Source: Flammeovirga kamogawensis
GTDB taxonomy: Bacteria > Bacteroidota > Bacteroidia > Cytophagales > Flammeovirgaceae
DNA length: 64,000 nt
Direction of reading: 5' to 3'
NCBI RefSeq assembly: GCF_018736065.1
Contig: NZ_CP076128.1
Span: forward strand, 620,001-684,000
Made by a program: the position numbers and the translations under genes. Below the pieces are notes generated by a model. That model saw nothing but the letters and a program-made list of their open reading frames with translations. It made no database searches and was not told the origin of the DNA. Shown here piece by piece: positions 24,523-32,685 of this stretch. Positions within the stretch are counted from its first letter, which is position 1, and every line of letters begins with the position of its first letter.

Positions 24523-25611
24523 TTACTTAAATCCAGGTGTTCTATCCATTATCCAATCAAAAGGACTAATTTTCCAATCAAACCTGCGGACAATATTAAA
24601 CCTAAATTGTCCCATCATGTATAGTTTTAAGTAATCATCAGGGGTGTTTATGTTATAACTTTCTAAAACTATAGAAAGCCCAACGTATGTTTTATCATTA
24701 TTATAACCAATAGCACTACGAGCGTTAACTTTAATCCCTCCACCAATAGTTACTTCTGTTGTATTGCCTTCAATATTTTCCATTGTAGAATTACCAATTG
24801 CCAAACCATAACCAAAAGCTGCAGATCCTGTTATGAAAAATTGTTTGAAAAGAACAATTGAAAAAGCATATCCACCGGAAAAACCAGTACTTGTGTACCA
24901 TCCATCTTTAACATTTGATATTAATCCATGTTCTCCATCTTGGATAAGTGCAGAATCAGCTGAAAAATGAAGTACATTTAAATAAGGGCCGTAAATAGGT
25001 GAACCTGCAGTTTTTTTCTGAACTTCTGTCTGTGAAAAAGCGGCTCTAAAAGAGAATTTTTCATAATTATGAATTTTGAAAGCAGTAAAGCCAATTGTAT
25101 TAACTTGCATGTCGCCTCTAATTTCTTGAGGTGGGGTAGTATCTGGAAATGGAGGGATGTTTTTTATTGTGTTTTTTAGATAAAAACCTTGATAAAACTG
25201 TAAGCCGAAATCAATAGCATATTTACGTCCATACATATAAGAACGCATGTCTAGTTTCGTGGTTTTACCATAAATATCATCGTCGTTATTAATTGCGGGT
25301 AGATTAAGGCCGATATTAATTCCTAATCCTCTATAAGTAAAACCAAAGCCAACATTTAAATTCCCATTAGGAGAATAAATTATATTATTGGAGCGGTCAT
25401 TCTTATCTTGGATTAAGAGGTCGTTAAATTTATAGACATTATAAAGACGAATATGTAAATCATCATTATAAGAGGTGTAATAAGTAGAATCATAATCTAA
25501 TTTGGCTTTTTGATCCTGACCAAAACAAGTAGGGTGATTTAAATTAGGAAGTATAATAAATATAAAGATATGCCAAACTAAAGCTTTAAACTTAATCAAA
25601 ATCCAACCCAA
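24523..25611 (-). CDS. DUF4421-type outer-membrane protein, copy B
   Basis: A 362-residue paralogue of copy A, with the same ordered motifs (NGNLNVGFGFTYRGLGINIG, SYMYGRKYAIDFGLQFYQGF, SFRAAFSQTEVQKKTAGSPI). No ATG is available; starts are TTG at 25611 or TTG at 25599. The second gives a better signal peptide, beginning IKFKALVWHIFIFIIL. Both starts overlap or abut the stop of the dnaX tau frame (25592-25594), so translation may be coupled to tau. The function is unknown. It probably sits in one transcript with dnaX and copy A. Confidence 0.6.
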   Translation of the reverse strand: MGWILIKFKALVWHIFIFIILPNLNHPTCFGQDQKAKLDYDSTYYTSYNDDLHIRLYNVYKFNDLLIQDKNDRSNNIIYSPNGNLNVGFGFTYRGLGINIGLNLPAINNDDDIYGKTTKLDMRSYMYGRKYAIDFGLQFYQGFYLKNTIKNIPPFPDTTPPQEIRGDMQVNTIGFTAFKIHNYEKFSFRAAFSQTEVQKKTAGSPIYGPYLNVLHFSADSALIQDGEHGLISNVKDGWYTSTGFSGGYAFSIVLFKQFFITGSAAFGYGLAIGNSTMENIEGNTTEVTIGGGIKVNARSAIGYNNDKTYVGLSIVLESYNINTPDDYLKLYMMGQFRFNIVRRFDWKISPFDWIMDRTPGFK

Positions 25612-27447
25612 GTTTTTGCCTTAATGTTTTTAATGCAGGGTACTTTTCTTGTAGATAATTAAATTTATCTTGAGCAGAATACATTTTTTTAGGTTCATTA
25701 GAATTTTCTAGCTGAACTATACGAGTAGAGATCTCGATTGTTTCATTTTTTAAATCAGTACGTAATTGTCTAAGTAAATCTGAACGGACAATTGCTAAAT
25801 GGTCATTTTGGATAGAGTTAGTAATATCTACAATTACGTTTAATTGGGAATCTAAAGAAATGGTAGCTTCATTTAAAAGAATGCTAGCAAATTTACTTTT
25901 CCCATTAGAACTGTAGTTATCAGCAAAAGATTTCCATACTTTTTGAGCAGATTCTAAAGTGAAAGATTGACCAATGGATTTTGAAACTTTCTTTTTTGAG
26001 GAACCTCCAAAATTATTAGGAGGAGGTGGAGGCATATTTGCAGCAGGAGTATTTTGATGTTGATTTGCTGCAAGAATATTTGATTTAGTCTCATTTGCCT
26101 TAATATCTTTAGCCTTTCTAGAGAGTCCACTTTTGAGTTGTTCTAGATTGCCCGATATTTTAGTTGTAGGCTGTATTTGGATTTTATTTGCTTCTGCTTG
26201 TAGTTCTTCTAAAACAGAAATAGGAGACGATGTATTATCTTTTGAAGTTTTACTCTCTTGCTTAGGAGAGCTTTTTGTTTCTAAAGATTTCTGTTTAGCC
26301 TTTAGTTCAGCTAATCTTTTTTTTTTATTTCTATTTGAGCAAGACGAATTGCTTTGTTGATATGCGACATTTTCATTAATGTCAACTCAACATGCAATCT
26401 TTGATTTTTACTCTCTTTATATCTTAAATCACACTCACTACCTAAATTTAAGGCAGTCATAATAAAAGATTGTGGTACTTCTTTCGCTTGCTGATTATAT
26501 CGTTGTTTTACAGTGTCAGAAACATCTAGTAAATCTAATGTAACTGCATCTTTACAAACCAAGATATTTCTGAAATGCTCCGAAAGGCCAATTATGAAAT
26601 TATGACCATCAAAACCTTTTCTTAAAATTTCATCAAAAAGAAGTAATGCTTGAGATGCATTACCTTTATTAATAAAGTCGGTAAGCTTAAAGTAATAATC
26701 GTAATCAAGAATATGTAGATTATCAACAGTTGTTTGATAATCAATTGATTTGTTATTAGAAAATGTACCAATCATATCAAACATAGATAAAGCATCACGC
26801 ATACCTCCGTCTGCCTTTTGAGCAATTAGATGCAAAGCATCATCATCTGTTTGAATTCCTTCTTGCTCAGCAATATCTTTCAATTGCTTAACAATATCTT
26901 TTACCGTGATTCTATTAAAATCAAAGATTTGACATCGAGAAAGAATTGTAGGTAAGATTTTATGTTTTTCTGTAGTTGCTAAAATAAAAATAGCATAAGC
27001 AGGTGGTTCTTCTAATGTTTTTAAGAAAGCATTAAAAGCTGCAGTAGAAAGCATGTGTACCTCATCAATAATATAAACTTTCTTTTTGCCTGGTTGAGGG
27101 GCATAACGTACTTGTTCAATAAGGTTACGAATATCTTCTACGGAGTTATTAGAAGCAGCATCAAGTTCAACAATGTTTAAAGAAGCATTATTGTTAAAAC
27201 TTGTACAAGAATTACAAGAATTACATGGGTTTCCGTCTTCTGTAGGAGTGTCGCAGTTAATGGTTTTTGCCAAAATACGAGCGTTTGTTGTTTTACCAAC
27301 ACCTCTTGGTCCACAAAATAAAAAAGCCTGTGCTAAATGATTACTCATTACAGCATTCTTTAATGTATTTGTGATATGTTCTTGACCAACAACGGATTGG
27401 AATGTATTCGGACGGTATTTACGTGCCGAAACAACAAAATTCTCCAT
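25592..27447 (-). CDS. dnaX: DNA polymerase III subunits gamma/tau, read through an A10 frameshift
   Basis: DnaX is the clamp-loader ATPase. The zero frame (27447-26311, 378 residues) has Walker A GPRGVGKTT (46-54), four zinc cysteines (C65, C75, C78, C81), YIIDEVHMLS and ILATTEKHKILPTILSRCQ, and ends in KKKD and TAG directly after ten As (complement of 26317-26326). The -1 frame is open from the A run to a TAA at 25594-25592. It reads through a charged linker (KRLAELKAKQKSL) and the proline-rich PPPPPNNFGG to a C-terminal domain ending LRQKLGLDFD. One added A, or a -1 slip, gives a 618-residue tau. This may be programmed recoding or a miscounted homopolymer. Confidence 0.85.
26311..27447 (-). 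CDS. dnaX: Short (gamma-like) product of dnaX, zero frame
   Basis: The unshifted product, 378 residues: the AAA+ ATPase domain, zinc module and the collar domain (RKGFDGHNFIIGLSEHFRNI), ending two codons after the A10 run. This is the region kept in E. coli gamma. In E. coli the zero frame makes tau and a slip makes gamma; here the arrangement is reversed. Whether this short form is made in the cell cannot be decided from sequence. Confidence 0.55.
   Translation of the reverse strand: MENFVVSARKYRPNTFQSVVGQEHITNTLKNAVMSNHLAQAFLFCGPRGVGKTTNARILAKTINCDTPTEDGNPCNSCNSCTSFNNNASLNIVELDAASNNSVEDIRNLIEQVRYAPQPGKKKVYIIDEVHMLSTAAFNAFLKTLEEPPAYAIFILATTEKHKILPTILSRCQIFDFNRITVKDIVKQLKDIAEQEGIQTDDDALHLIAQKADGGMRDALSMFDMIGTFSNNKSIDYQTTVDNLHILDYDYYFKLTDFINKGNASQALLLFDEILRKGFDGHNFIIGLSEHFRNILVCKDAVTLDLLDVSDTVKQRYNQQAKEVPQSFIMTALNLGSECDLRYKESKNQRLHVELTLMKMSHINKAIRLAQIEIKKKD
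26317..26326 (-). promoter_or_regulatory. A10 slippery sequence in dnaX
   Basis: The coding strand reads ATA AAA AAA AAA GAT TAG. It contains in-frame A-AAA-AAA heptamers suitable for -1 ribosomal slippage and a long enough A run for RNA polymerase slippage. A weak hairpin (AAAGATT with AATCTTT, enclosing AGC with GCT) follows or overlaps it. No Shine-Dalgarno-like stimulator is seen upstream. Confidence 0.5.
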
Positions 27448-27645
27448 AAACTCTATTTACAGTTTGATATAATCTACAACAAAGTTAAAAAATCTTAGCA
27501 CGTTTGAAATGATTAGAGCATATTTCTTTTCAAATGAAGTATAATAATTCTATGAAAATTCTATAAATCAATGTGTTAAGTGCAATATTAATGGTATTAT
27601 TTTAATAAGATTTATAATTATATAAAATTTACTAATTTTTTTTCG
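27448..27645. other. AT-rich intergenic region upstream of dnaX
   Basis: First part of the 489-bp gap between divergent dnaX and App1 genes. Apart from the dnaX -7 element at 27480-27487 I see only AT-rich sequence without repeats or open frames. Confidence 0.5.
27480..27487 (-). promoter_or_regulatory. -7 promoter element of dnaX
   Basis: The minus strand reads TAACTTTG, a match to TAnnTTTG, 33 bp before the dnaX ATG. No TTG is found at the -33 distance. Confidence 0.35.
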
Positions 27646-27653
27646 TAAATTTG
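27646..27653 (+). promoter_or_regulatory. -7 promoter element of the intergenic transcript
   Basis: TAAATTTG is an exact TAnnTTTG match. It is followed by AAACATGACGAA, the same 12 bases as the left half of the palindrome before ctaA. No clear -33 TTG is visible. Confidence 0.35.
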
Positions 27654-27657
27654 AAAC

Positions 27658-27870
27658 ATGACGAAGGAGTTCTTTTCACTAGAATTAAACTAGTCATATC
27701 AAAACAGACATCTGATATCGAATATATATACTAAGCTAAATCAAGCTTCCGACTAAAGAAATTTGAAATTAGACTACACTGATCAAACTAATAAGATTAA
27801 TAATCTAATTACAAATACAAACTTTCAACTAATCATAAAGATCGATGCTTTTAAGTATCGATCTTTTTTT
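27658..27870 (+). ncRNA. Putative small RNA or leader between dnaX and the App1 gene
   Basis: About 210 nt from a predicted start just after a -7 element to a strong intrinsic terminator, with no gene inside. The only reading frame from the 5' end is an 11-codon ORF (27658-27693, MTKEFFSLELN). Small internal repeats such as ACTAG with CTAGT and AAGCT with AGCTT could pair. The terminator lies 66 bp before the App1 start, so this could be a free small RNA or an attenuated leader of that gene. I do not recognise a known RNA family. Confidence 0.35.
27837..27870 (+). terminator. Strong intrinsic terminator without an upstream gene
   Basis: AAAGATCGAT (27837-27846) and ATCGATCTTT (27857-27866), with further CTT/AAG pairing in the loop, then seven Ts. 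There is no + strand protein gene for more than 4 kb upstream, so it must end an RNA that begins in this intergenic region. Confidence 0.8.
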
Positions 27871-27936
27871 ATCTCCAATTTTCAGTTAACTTAAATTCTA
27901 TAATTCCTTTTTGAATACTTAATCAGTAGATAAATT

Positions 27937-28971
27937 TTGAGTAAATCGACCATCTTATTACCTCTAATAGGTTTTGAAAGCAAAAATATTCTATCAATAG
28001 AAGGGCAGTTATTGACGTTTAAAACTGGGCTTTTAGATCTTTCTAGAAAAGCAGAAGGATTTAGAAGACATGTATCAAGGCTGTGGAAGTTATATAACCA
28101 TAATCATAGTGATGAGAAAGTAATTTATGCAAATATTGATAATCAAACTTTTCCAATTGCATTAGATTCAAAAGGATATTTTAGAGTAGAGTATAAGTTA
28201 ACAAGAGATTTTACTGATAAAGAATTAAATAAAAAACTTCGATTTTATCACGACAAGAAGTTAAAAGATGAAATAAAGCTGCCAGATATTTCAAAGAATG
28301 GCATTGTAAACGTATCTCCAGATGCTAAGTTTATGGTAATTTCTGATGTTGATGACACAATCTTAATTACACATGCTACTTCATTCTTAAAAAGAATACC
28401 TCAAACAATAGTAAAACATGCTTTTAAAAGAAAAGAGGTAAAATTGATGAGTAAATTTTACCATGAGATGTACACTCAAGGTGCGAGGTTTTTTTATGTG
28501 TCAAATAGTGAGATGAACCTTTTTTGGGTGATTAAACATTTTATTGAGACAAGAAAATTTCCTAAAGGACCAATTTATTTACGTTACCATAAAAATTGGA
28601 AAGACTTTTTACCAACAAATTCAGATCAAGGAATTGGTTTAGGAAAATCGCAACACAAGATAGATAGAATATCTTACCTAATTGATAAGTTTGACACTAA
28701 GCAGTTCTTATTAATAGGGGATAGTGGGCAAAGAGATCCTTATACCTATCAAGCAATCGCTGAAAAATACCCAGATAATATCTGTGGTATAATGATCAGA
28801 GATGTATCTAAAGGCAAAAGAGATGATGCAATGAAAGTTGTTAAGGAATCACTTAAAGAAATTAAAGTTCCTTTTCATGTTTTTCATGATCCAAAAGAAG
28901 CAATTAGAATTGAAAGAAGAATCTATCAAGCATTTTTTAAAAGACAATCGGAACAAGTTAAAACACTATAG
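27937..28971 (+). CDS. App1-family (DUF2183) phosphatase
   Basis: A 344-residue cytoplasmic protein. The catalytic segment KFMVISDVDDTIL holds a DxDxT motif (D137, D139, T141), as in the App1 family of Mg-dependent phosphatidate phosphatases related to HAD enzymes. Downstream, FFYVSNSEMNLFWVIKHFI, GKSQHKIDRISYLIDKF and LLIGDSGQRDPYTYQAIAEKYP are also typical of App1. The N-terminal 130 residues look like a separate small domain. The start is TTG at 27937; a stop codon lies just upstream in frame and no ATG follows soon. It ends 14 bp inside the convergent phosphopantetheinyl transferase gene. Confidence 0.82.
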   Translation: MSKSTILLPLIGFESKNILSIEGQLLTFKTGLLDLSRKAEGFRRHVSRLWKLYNHNHSDEKVIYANIDNQTFPIALDSKGYFRVEYKLTRDFTDKELNKKLRFYHDKKLKDEIKLPDISKNGIVNVSPDAKFMVISDVDDTILITHATSFLKRIPQTIVKHAFKRKEVKLMSKFYHEMYTQGARFFYVSNSEMNLFWVIKHFIETRKFPKGPIYLRYHKNWKDFLPTNSDQGIGLGKSQHKIDRISYLIDKFDTKQFLLIGDSGQRDPYTYQAIAEKYPDNICGIMIRDVSKGKRDDAMKVVKESLKEIKVPFHVFHDPKEAIRIERRIYQAFFKRQSEQVKTL

Positions 28972-29590
28972 ACACAATAAACGAATCAAATTGTATTGAC
29001 TTACTTTGAAAACTTCTAAAATTGCTATTCAACTCTTTGATCTTAATTCCTGTAATTTCATTGTTTAAGAACTGCGTTTCGATTTGCGATTTAAATTCAA
29101 TATTTAGTTTCCCAAAAGCTTTATAAACAGCTTCTTTAAGTGTCCAAATAATTGTAGAATTTGTTGGGTTGTCGTTTTTATTATGAGCAAAATTCAATTC
29201 ATTTTCATTGGCAAACCGAGGTAAAAGCTTTAAGACTTTTGGTTGTATACCTTCAATATCTATACCTATATCATCTACCTCTAAATTAATAAAAGCTGCA
29301 GCTATATTTTTAGAATGCGAAATAGAAATAGGATAGGGTTGGTTTATTAAAAATGGTTTTCCATTTTCCTTTTTTCTGATGCCATGATATACAATATCTA
29401 ATTCATTAAGAAGATAATTTAGGGCAACTCTACCACCAATACTTTGTTTACGTACTTTCTCATTGCTTATATGTTTAAAGTTATCTTTTGTTTCTTTAGA
29501 AAGCATATATAACTCGTCTTCATCCTCAGTAATTTCCCAAAGGCACCAAACTAATGTATCCGTATAGTATTCAATTTTTAATAAAGGCAT
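28958..29590 (-). CDS. 4'-phosphopantetheinyl transferase (Sfp-like)
   Basis: A 210-residue enzyme that moves 4'-phosphopantetheine from CoA to a serine of a carrier protein. The start ATG at 29590 gives MPLLKIEYYTDTLVWCLWEI; the frame is open 56 codons further upstream, but that part is low-complexity and would overlap the promoter. Motifs are GKPFLINQPYPISISHS (about 77-93), DIGIDIEGI with the Mg-binding acids (107-115) and WTLKEAVYKAFGK (149-161). No polyketide, peptide or carrier-protein genes are nearby, so it probably serves cellular acyl carrier protein or a distant cluster. It is divergent from the WD40 gene. Confidence 0.85.
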   Translation of the reverse strand: MPLLKIEYYTDTLVWCLWEITEDEDELYMLSKETKDNFKHISNEKVRKQSIGGRVALNYLLNELDIVYHGIRKKENGKPFLINQPYPISISHSKNIAAAFINLEVDDIGIDIEGIQPKVLKLLPRFANENELNFAHNKNDNPTNSTIIWTLKEAVYKAFGKLNIEFKSQIETQFLNNEITGIKIKELNSNFRSFQSKSIQFDSFIVSIVF

Positions 29591-29593
29591 AAA

Positions 29594-29626
29594 CAAAGAT
29601 AGTAATTTCAAGTTTACAGCTATCAA
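29594..29626 (-). promoter_or_regulatory. Promoter of the phosphopantetheinyl transferase gene
   Basis: The minus strand shows TTG (29626-29624), a 22-bp spacer and TATCTTTG (29601-29594), matching TTG-N17-23-TAnnTTTG. The ATG starts only 3 bases after the -7 element, so the transcript would be almost or fully leaderless. Confidence 0.45.
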
Positions 29627-29726
29627 GGCGTTTTTATAAAAGTTAGTTGGTATATTTCGAAAAATTTTGAGGTGCAAGTTTAAAATTAGTATTGGTAGAT
29701 CATCAAAATTATTAAAACTTAAAATT

Positions 29727-30638
29727 ATGCAAAGACTAGAAGTAGAGAAAATTTCCAATTTTGGAGGTCATACTGAAGGTTTATATAGTGTGGTTCACTT
29801 TAACGATAACGGTAAATTTTATACTGCAGGAGCAGATGGTTTTGTAGTAGAATGGAATATTGCACAAGCAGATCAAGGTAGGTTAGTTGCTAAAGTGCCA
29901 AATACCGTTTATGCTCTTTGTCCATTAATTGAAGAAAATCAATTAGTTGTTGGGCAAAATACGGATGGAATTCATTTACTTGATTTAACGTCAGGTAAAG
30001 AAATAAAATCTTTAAAATTAACAGACCAAGCTGTCTTTTCTATAAAAAGATTTAAAAATGAGCTATTTATTGGTACCGGCGATGGATGGTTAATTGTTGT
30101 GGCAATAGACCAATGGGCAGTTACTAAAAAAGTAAAAGTGTCTGAGAAATCTGTAAGGTCTGTTGCTATTGACCCTAAAAAAGAAATTGTATGGACGGGA
30201 AGTAGCGATCATTTAATTAAAGGTTATGCAATTGATACCCTTTCTGAAGTAAGAGAACTTCTAGGGCATGAAAACTCTGTGTTTGCTTTAACTGTAACAC
30301 CTGATGCACAATTTTTAGTTAGTGGCGGGAGAGATGCTCATATGAGAATTTGGAACCTTGATGGTTTTATAGAAACTCAAAAAGATATTGTAGCTCATAT
30401 GTATACAATTAATGATATTGTATTTAGAGCAGATGGGAAGTATTTTGTGACATGTAGTAAAGACAAATCAATAAAAGTATGGAGAACCGAAGATTTTAGA
30501 TTATTAAAAGTAATTGATAAAGCAAGACATGCCGGACATGGAACTTCTATTAATAGGTTAGCATGGATTGGTGAAGATATTATTATATCTGTATCTGATG
30601 ATCATTCAGCTGCAGCATGGAAAGTTGCAGGTCTTTAA
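29727..30638 (+). CDS. Cytoplasmic WD40-repeat protein
   Basis: A 303-residue protein made of one seven-bladed beta-propeller. Repeats can be followed through GHTEGLYSVVHFNDNGKFYT, AVDPKK-like and GSSDHLIKGY segments, GHENSVFALTVTPDAQFLVS with GGRDAHMRIWNL, and AHMYTINDIVFRADGKYFVT with CSKDKSIKVW. I chose the ATG at 29727 (MQRLEVEKISNFGGHTEG); the frame extends 20 codons upstream with no family-like sequence. There is no signal peptide. WD40 proteins act as scaffolds; the partner is unknown. It may share a control region with the divergent phosphopantetheinyl transferase gene. Confidence 0.82.
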   Translation: MQRLEVEKISNFGGHTEGLYSVVHFNDNGKFYTAGADGFVVEWNIAQADQGRLVAKVPNTVYALCPLIEENQLVVGQNTDGIHLLDLTSGKEIKSLKLTDQAVFSIKRFKNELFIGTGDGWLIVVAIDQWAVTKKVKVSEKSVRSVAIDPKKEIVWTGSSDHLIKGYAIDTLSEVRELLGHENSVFALTVTPDAQFLVSGGRDAHMRIWNLDGFIETQKDIVAHMYTINDIVFRADGKYFVTCSKDKSIKVWRTEDFRLLKVIDKARHAGHGTSINRLAWIGEDIIISVSDDHSAAAWKVAGL

Positions 30639-30656
30639 GTATAATAATTATAGATT

Positions 30657-30700
30657 AAACGGGCTTAAATTTTCAATAAATTTAAGCCCGTTTTGTTTTT
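30657..30700. terminator. Bidirectional intrinsic terminator
   Basis: Perfect 14-bp inverted repeat AAACGGGCTTAAAT (30657-30670) and ATTTAAGCCCGTTT (30680-30693), with T-rich sequence after it, between the convergent WD40 and TonB receptor genes. Confidence 0.85.
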
Positions 30701-32685
30701 TAGAAATCTAAATTCATTTTAATACCCGCTCTCAACCATCTGCCAGGTTGTTGAATATTACCAATATCATAATATTGGACGTCAAAGATATTGCTTCCTT
30801 CTCCGTAGAAATACAAGTTTTTCCAAGTGTAGCTTATTCTTAGATCAACTGTGGTAAAAGGATCATAACTGACTTCTTGTCCATTTCCATTGGGATCATA
30901 TGCTGTAAAAGAACCATTTCTATCTTGATAAACTACTTGCCAATCAGCTTTTAGATTTTTTAAAAATAAACCATGTGATATTCCTAAAGTAGCTTTATGT
31001 TTCAAATAATCAAGTACATAATTAGATATATACTCACTAGAACCTTTATCAGCAGTTAAGTATAAATAAGAGAACCGAATATTTTTTAAGAAAACCTCTT
31101 TATGGAGCATTTGTGTCAGATCAAAGCCAGCATTTAGTGTAACGCCAGTAGTGGTTAACTCTGTTAAATTTTGAGCTTGCCATAAACTATCAGGATGTTC
31201 TTTTACCCAATCAATAATATCAGTTCCCCAACGCCTAAAAACAGATGCACTACCTGAAATACCATTTTTATCGTATTTAGCACCTAATTCTAGTGTAACG
31301 GCTCTTTCTTCTTTAAGTGAGTCATTTCCTACATTTGTTGGTCCATCATAATATAAATCTGTATACGTAGGAATACGCATTGCAGTATTTACAGTGGTAA
31401 ATAGTCTCCAAGAGTTAGATAATGCATAAGAAACATCAGCACCAGGAAATATATCAAAACCTTTTCCATTTTCTTCTAACTGCGTATTGTAATTAAACAT
31501 TAAACCTACAGAGGCCGTAAATTTGCCAAGAATAACGTTGTGTTCTAAGAATAAACTGTAATTATATCTTTCTTTTCCATTTGTGTAAGCTGTATTTTCT
31601 ACACCTTCAATTGCAACGGGATTATCTAGTGGAGTTCCCAATACATTACTAATTATTCCTTCATATCTAGCATCTAACCCAATAGCAGTTTTACCAAATT
31701 TTGATGGTATAACGGCATTTACATTTGCTCCAGCAGCATCCATTCTATGGTAATTATGATTCTGATACCATGACGCAGGGTTTTCTCTAAATAACTCGAA
31801 CCTATCGTAAGTTCTATTCCAATATATCATTGGTGTAATTTTAATCTTACCATTATTAGTAAAACGTAAAGAACCATGGTATAACTGATTTCTTTCATAT
31901 TGATTAGGGTAAGCAGGCGTATAAAAAGAATTAGCACCAAACCCTTTATCAGAATATCCTGCTGTAAGATCAAATGTGCCACCTTTCACATCATAGCTAC
32001 CATGATAATAAGCTGTGACATCTTCAAAATCTGTATTATCTGTATATCCATCACTTTTTTTATAAGATGTAGTGATAAGATGTCTTGTTTTCTCTGAAGC
32101 CAAATTGACTCTACCTGTATACTTCTGTAGATTATAATCACCATACATGGCGTGTGCGTAAATATTATTTTGATCCAATGGTTTAGTTTGAACGTTTACA
32201 GCTCCTGTAAATGCATTTGCACCAAATACCCTAGACGCAGGTCCTTCTAAAACCTCTACACCATAAGCTGCTTCCATATCAACAGGCAGGAATAGATTAA
32301 GATGTCCTGTTTGTGGGTTATTCATATTAACACCGTTCAACATCACTAATGATTGATCAAAAGAACCACCTCTGATGTTTAAGTCACCTTGAACACCTAA
32401 AGGGCCTCGAGATCTCATATCAACACCAGCAACATAACCTAATACTTGATCTAAGCTTTGTACTGGCATTTCCTGAAGCTTTTCGCTATCAATATAAGTA
32501 ACAATTCTAGCTTGTTCTGAGTAGAGTTGAGGTACACGACCCGAATTAACAGAGATTTCTTCTAAATAATATTCTGTAATTTTTGATGTATCAGTTTCTA
32601 TTTTTGTTTGTCCGAAAATAGAGTACGTGAGTAAGAAGAGTACAATTGTAAAGAAATGTCTCTTTCGAAGTAGATTATTTTTCAT
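30700..32685 (-). CDS. TonB-dependent outer-membrane receptor (BtuB-like)
   Basis: A 661-residue receptor with a signal peptide (to about residue 25, IFGQ). It has a plug domain (about 45-155: VTYIDSEKLQEMPVQSLDQV, RGPLGVQGDLNIRGGSFDQS, EVLEGPASRVFGANAFTGAV) and a 22-strand-type barrel ending in an aromatic residue (GIKMNLDF). It takes up a ligand across the outer membrane with energy from TonB. It is most like the BtuB/cobalamin or small-siderophore group. No CarboxypepD-like N-terminal extension or SusD partner is present. Its start overlaps the small RWSRK-motif protein gene by 11 bp. No cobalamin riboswitch is seen upstream. Confidence 0.88.
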   Translation of the reverse strand: MKNNLLRKRHFFTIVLFLLTYSIFGQTKIETDTSKITEYYLEEISVNSGRVPQLYSEQARIVTYIDSEKLQEMPVQSLDQVLGYVAGVDMRSRGPLGVQGDLNIRGGSFDQSLVMLNGVNMNNPQTGHLNLFLPVDMEAAYGVEVLEGPASRVFGANAFTGAVNVQTKPLDQNNIYAHAMYGDYNLQKYTGRVNLASEKTRHLITTSYKKSDGYTDNTDFEDVTAYYHGSYDVKGGTFDLTAGYSDKGFGANSFYTPAYPNQYERNQLYHGSLRFTNNGKIKITPMIYWNRTYDRFELFRENPASWYQNHNYHRMDAAGANVNAVIPSKFGKTAIGLDARYEGIISNVLGTPLDNPVAIEGVENTAYTNGKERYNYSLFLEHNVILGKFTASVGLMFNYNTQLEENGKGFDIFPGADVSYALSNSWRLFTTVNTAMRIPTYTDLYYDGPTNVGNDSLKEERAVTLELGAKYDKNGISGSASVFRRWGTDIIDWVKEHPDSLWQAQNLTELTTTGVTLNAGFDLTQMLHKEVFLKNIRFSYLYLTADKGSSEYISNYVLDYLKHKATLGISHGLFLKNLKADWQVVYQDRNGSFTAYDPNGNGQEVSYDPFTTVDLRISYTWKNLYFYGEGSNIFDVQYYDIGNIQQPGRWLRAGIKMNLDF

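Noticed and set aside
26133-26360. + strand ORF of 75 codons opposite the dnaX linker
   Set aside because: Cysteine- and phenylalanine-rich shadow of the tau linker, with no family features; the minus frame is clearly the coding one.
27658-27693. 11-codon ORF at the start of the intergenic transcript as a leader peptide gene
   Set aside because: It has no run of regulatory codons and no support beyond an ATG and stop; kept only as a note on the transcript.
29591-29758. 56-codon upstream extension of the phosphopantetheinyl transferase
   Set aside because: The added part is low-complexity, covers the likely promoter and overlaps the divergent WD40 gene start; the shorter form matches the family.
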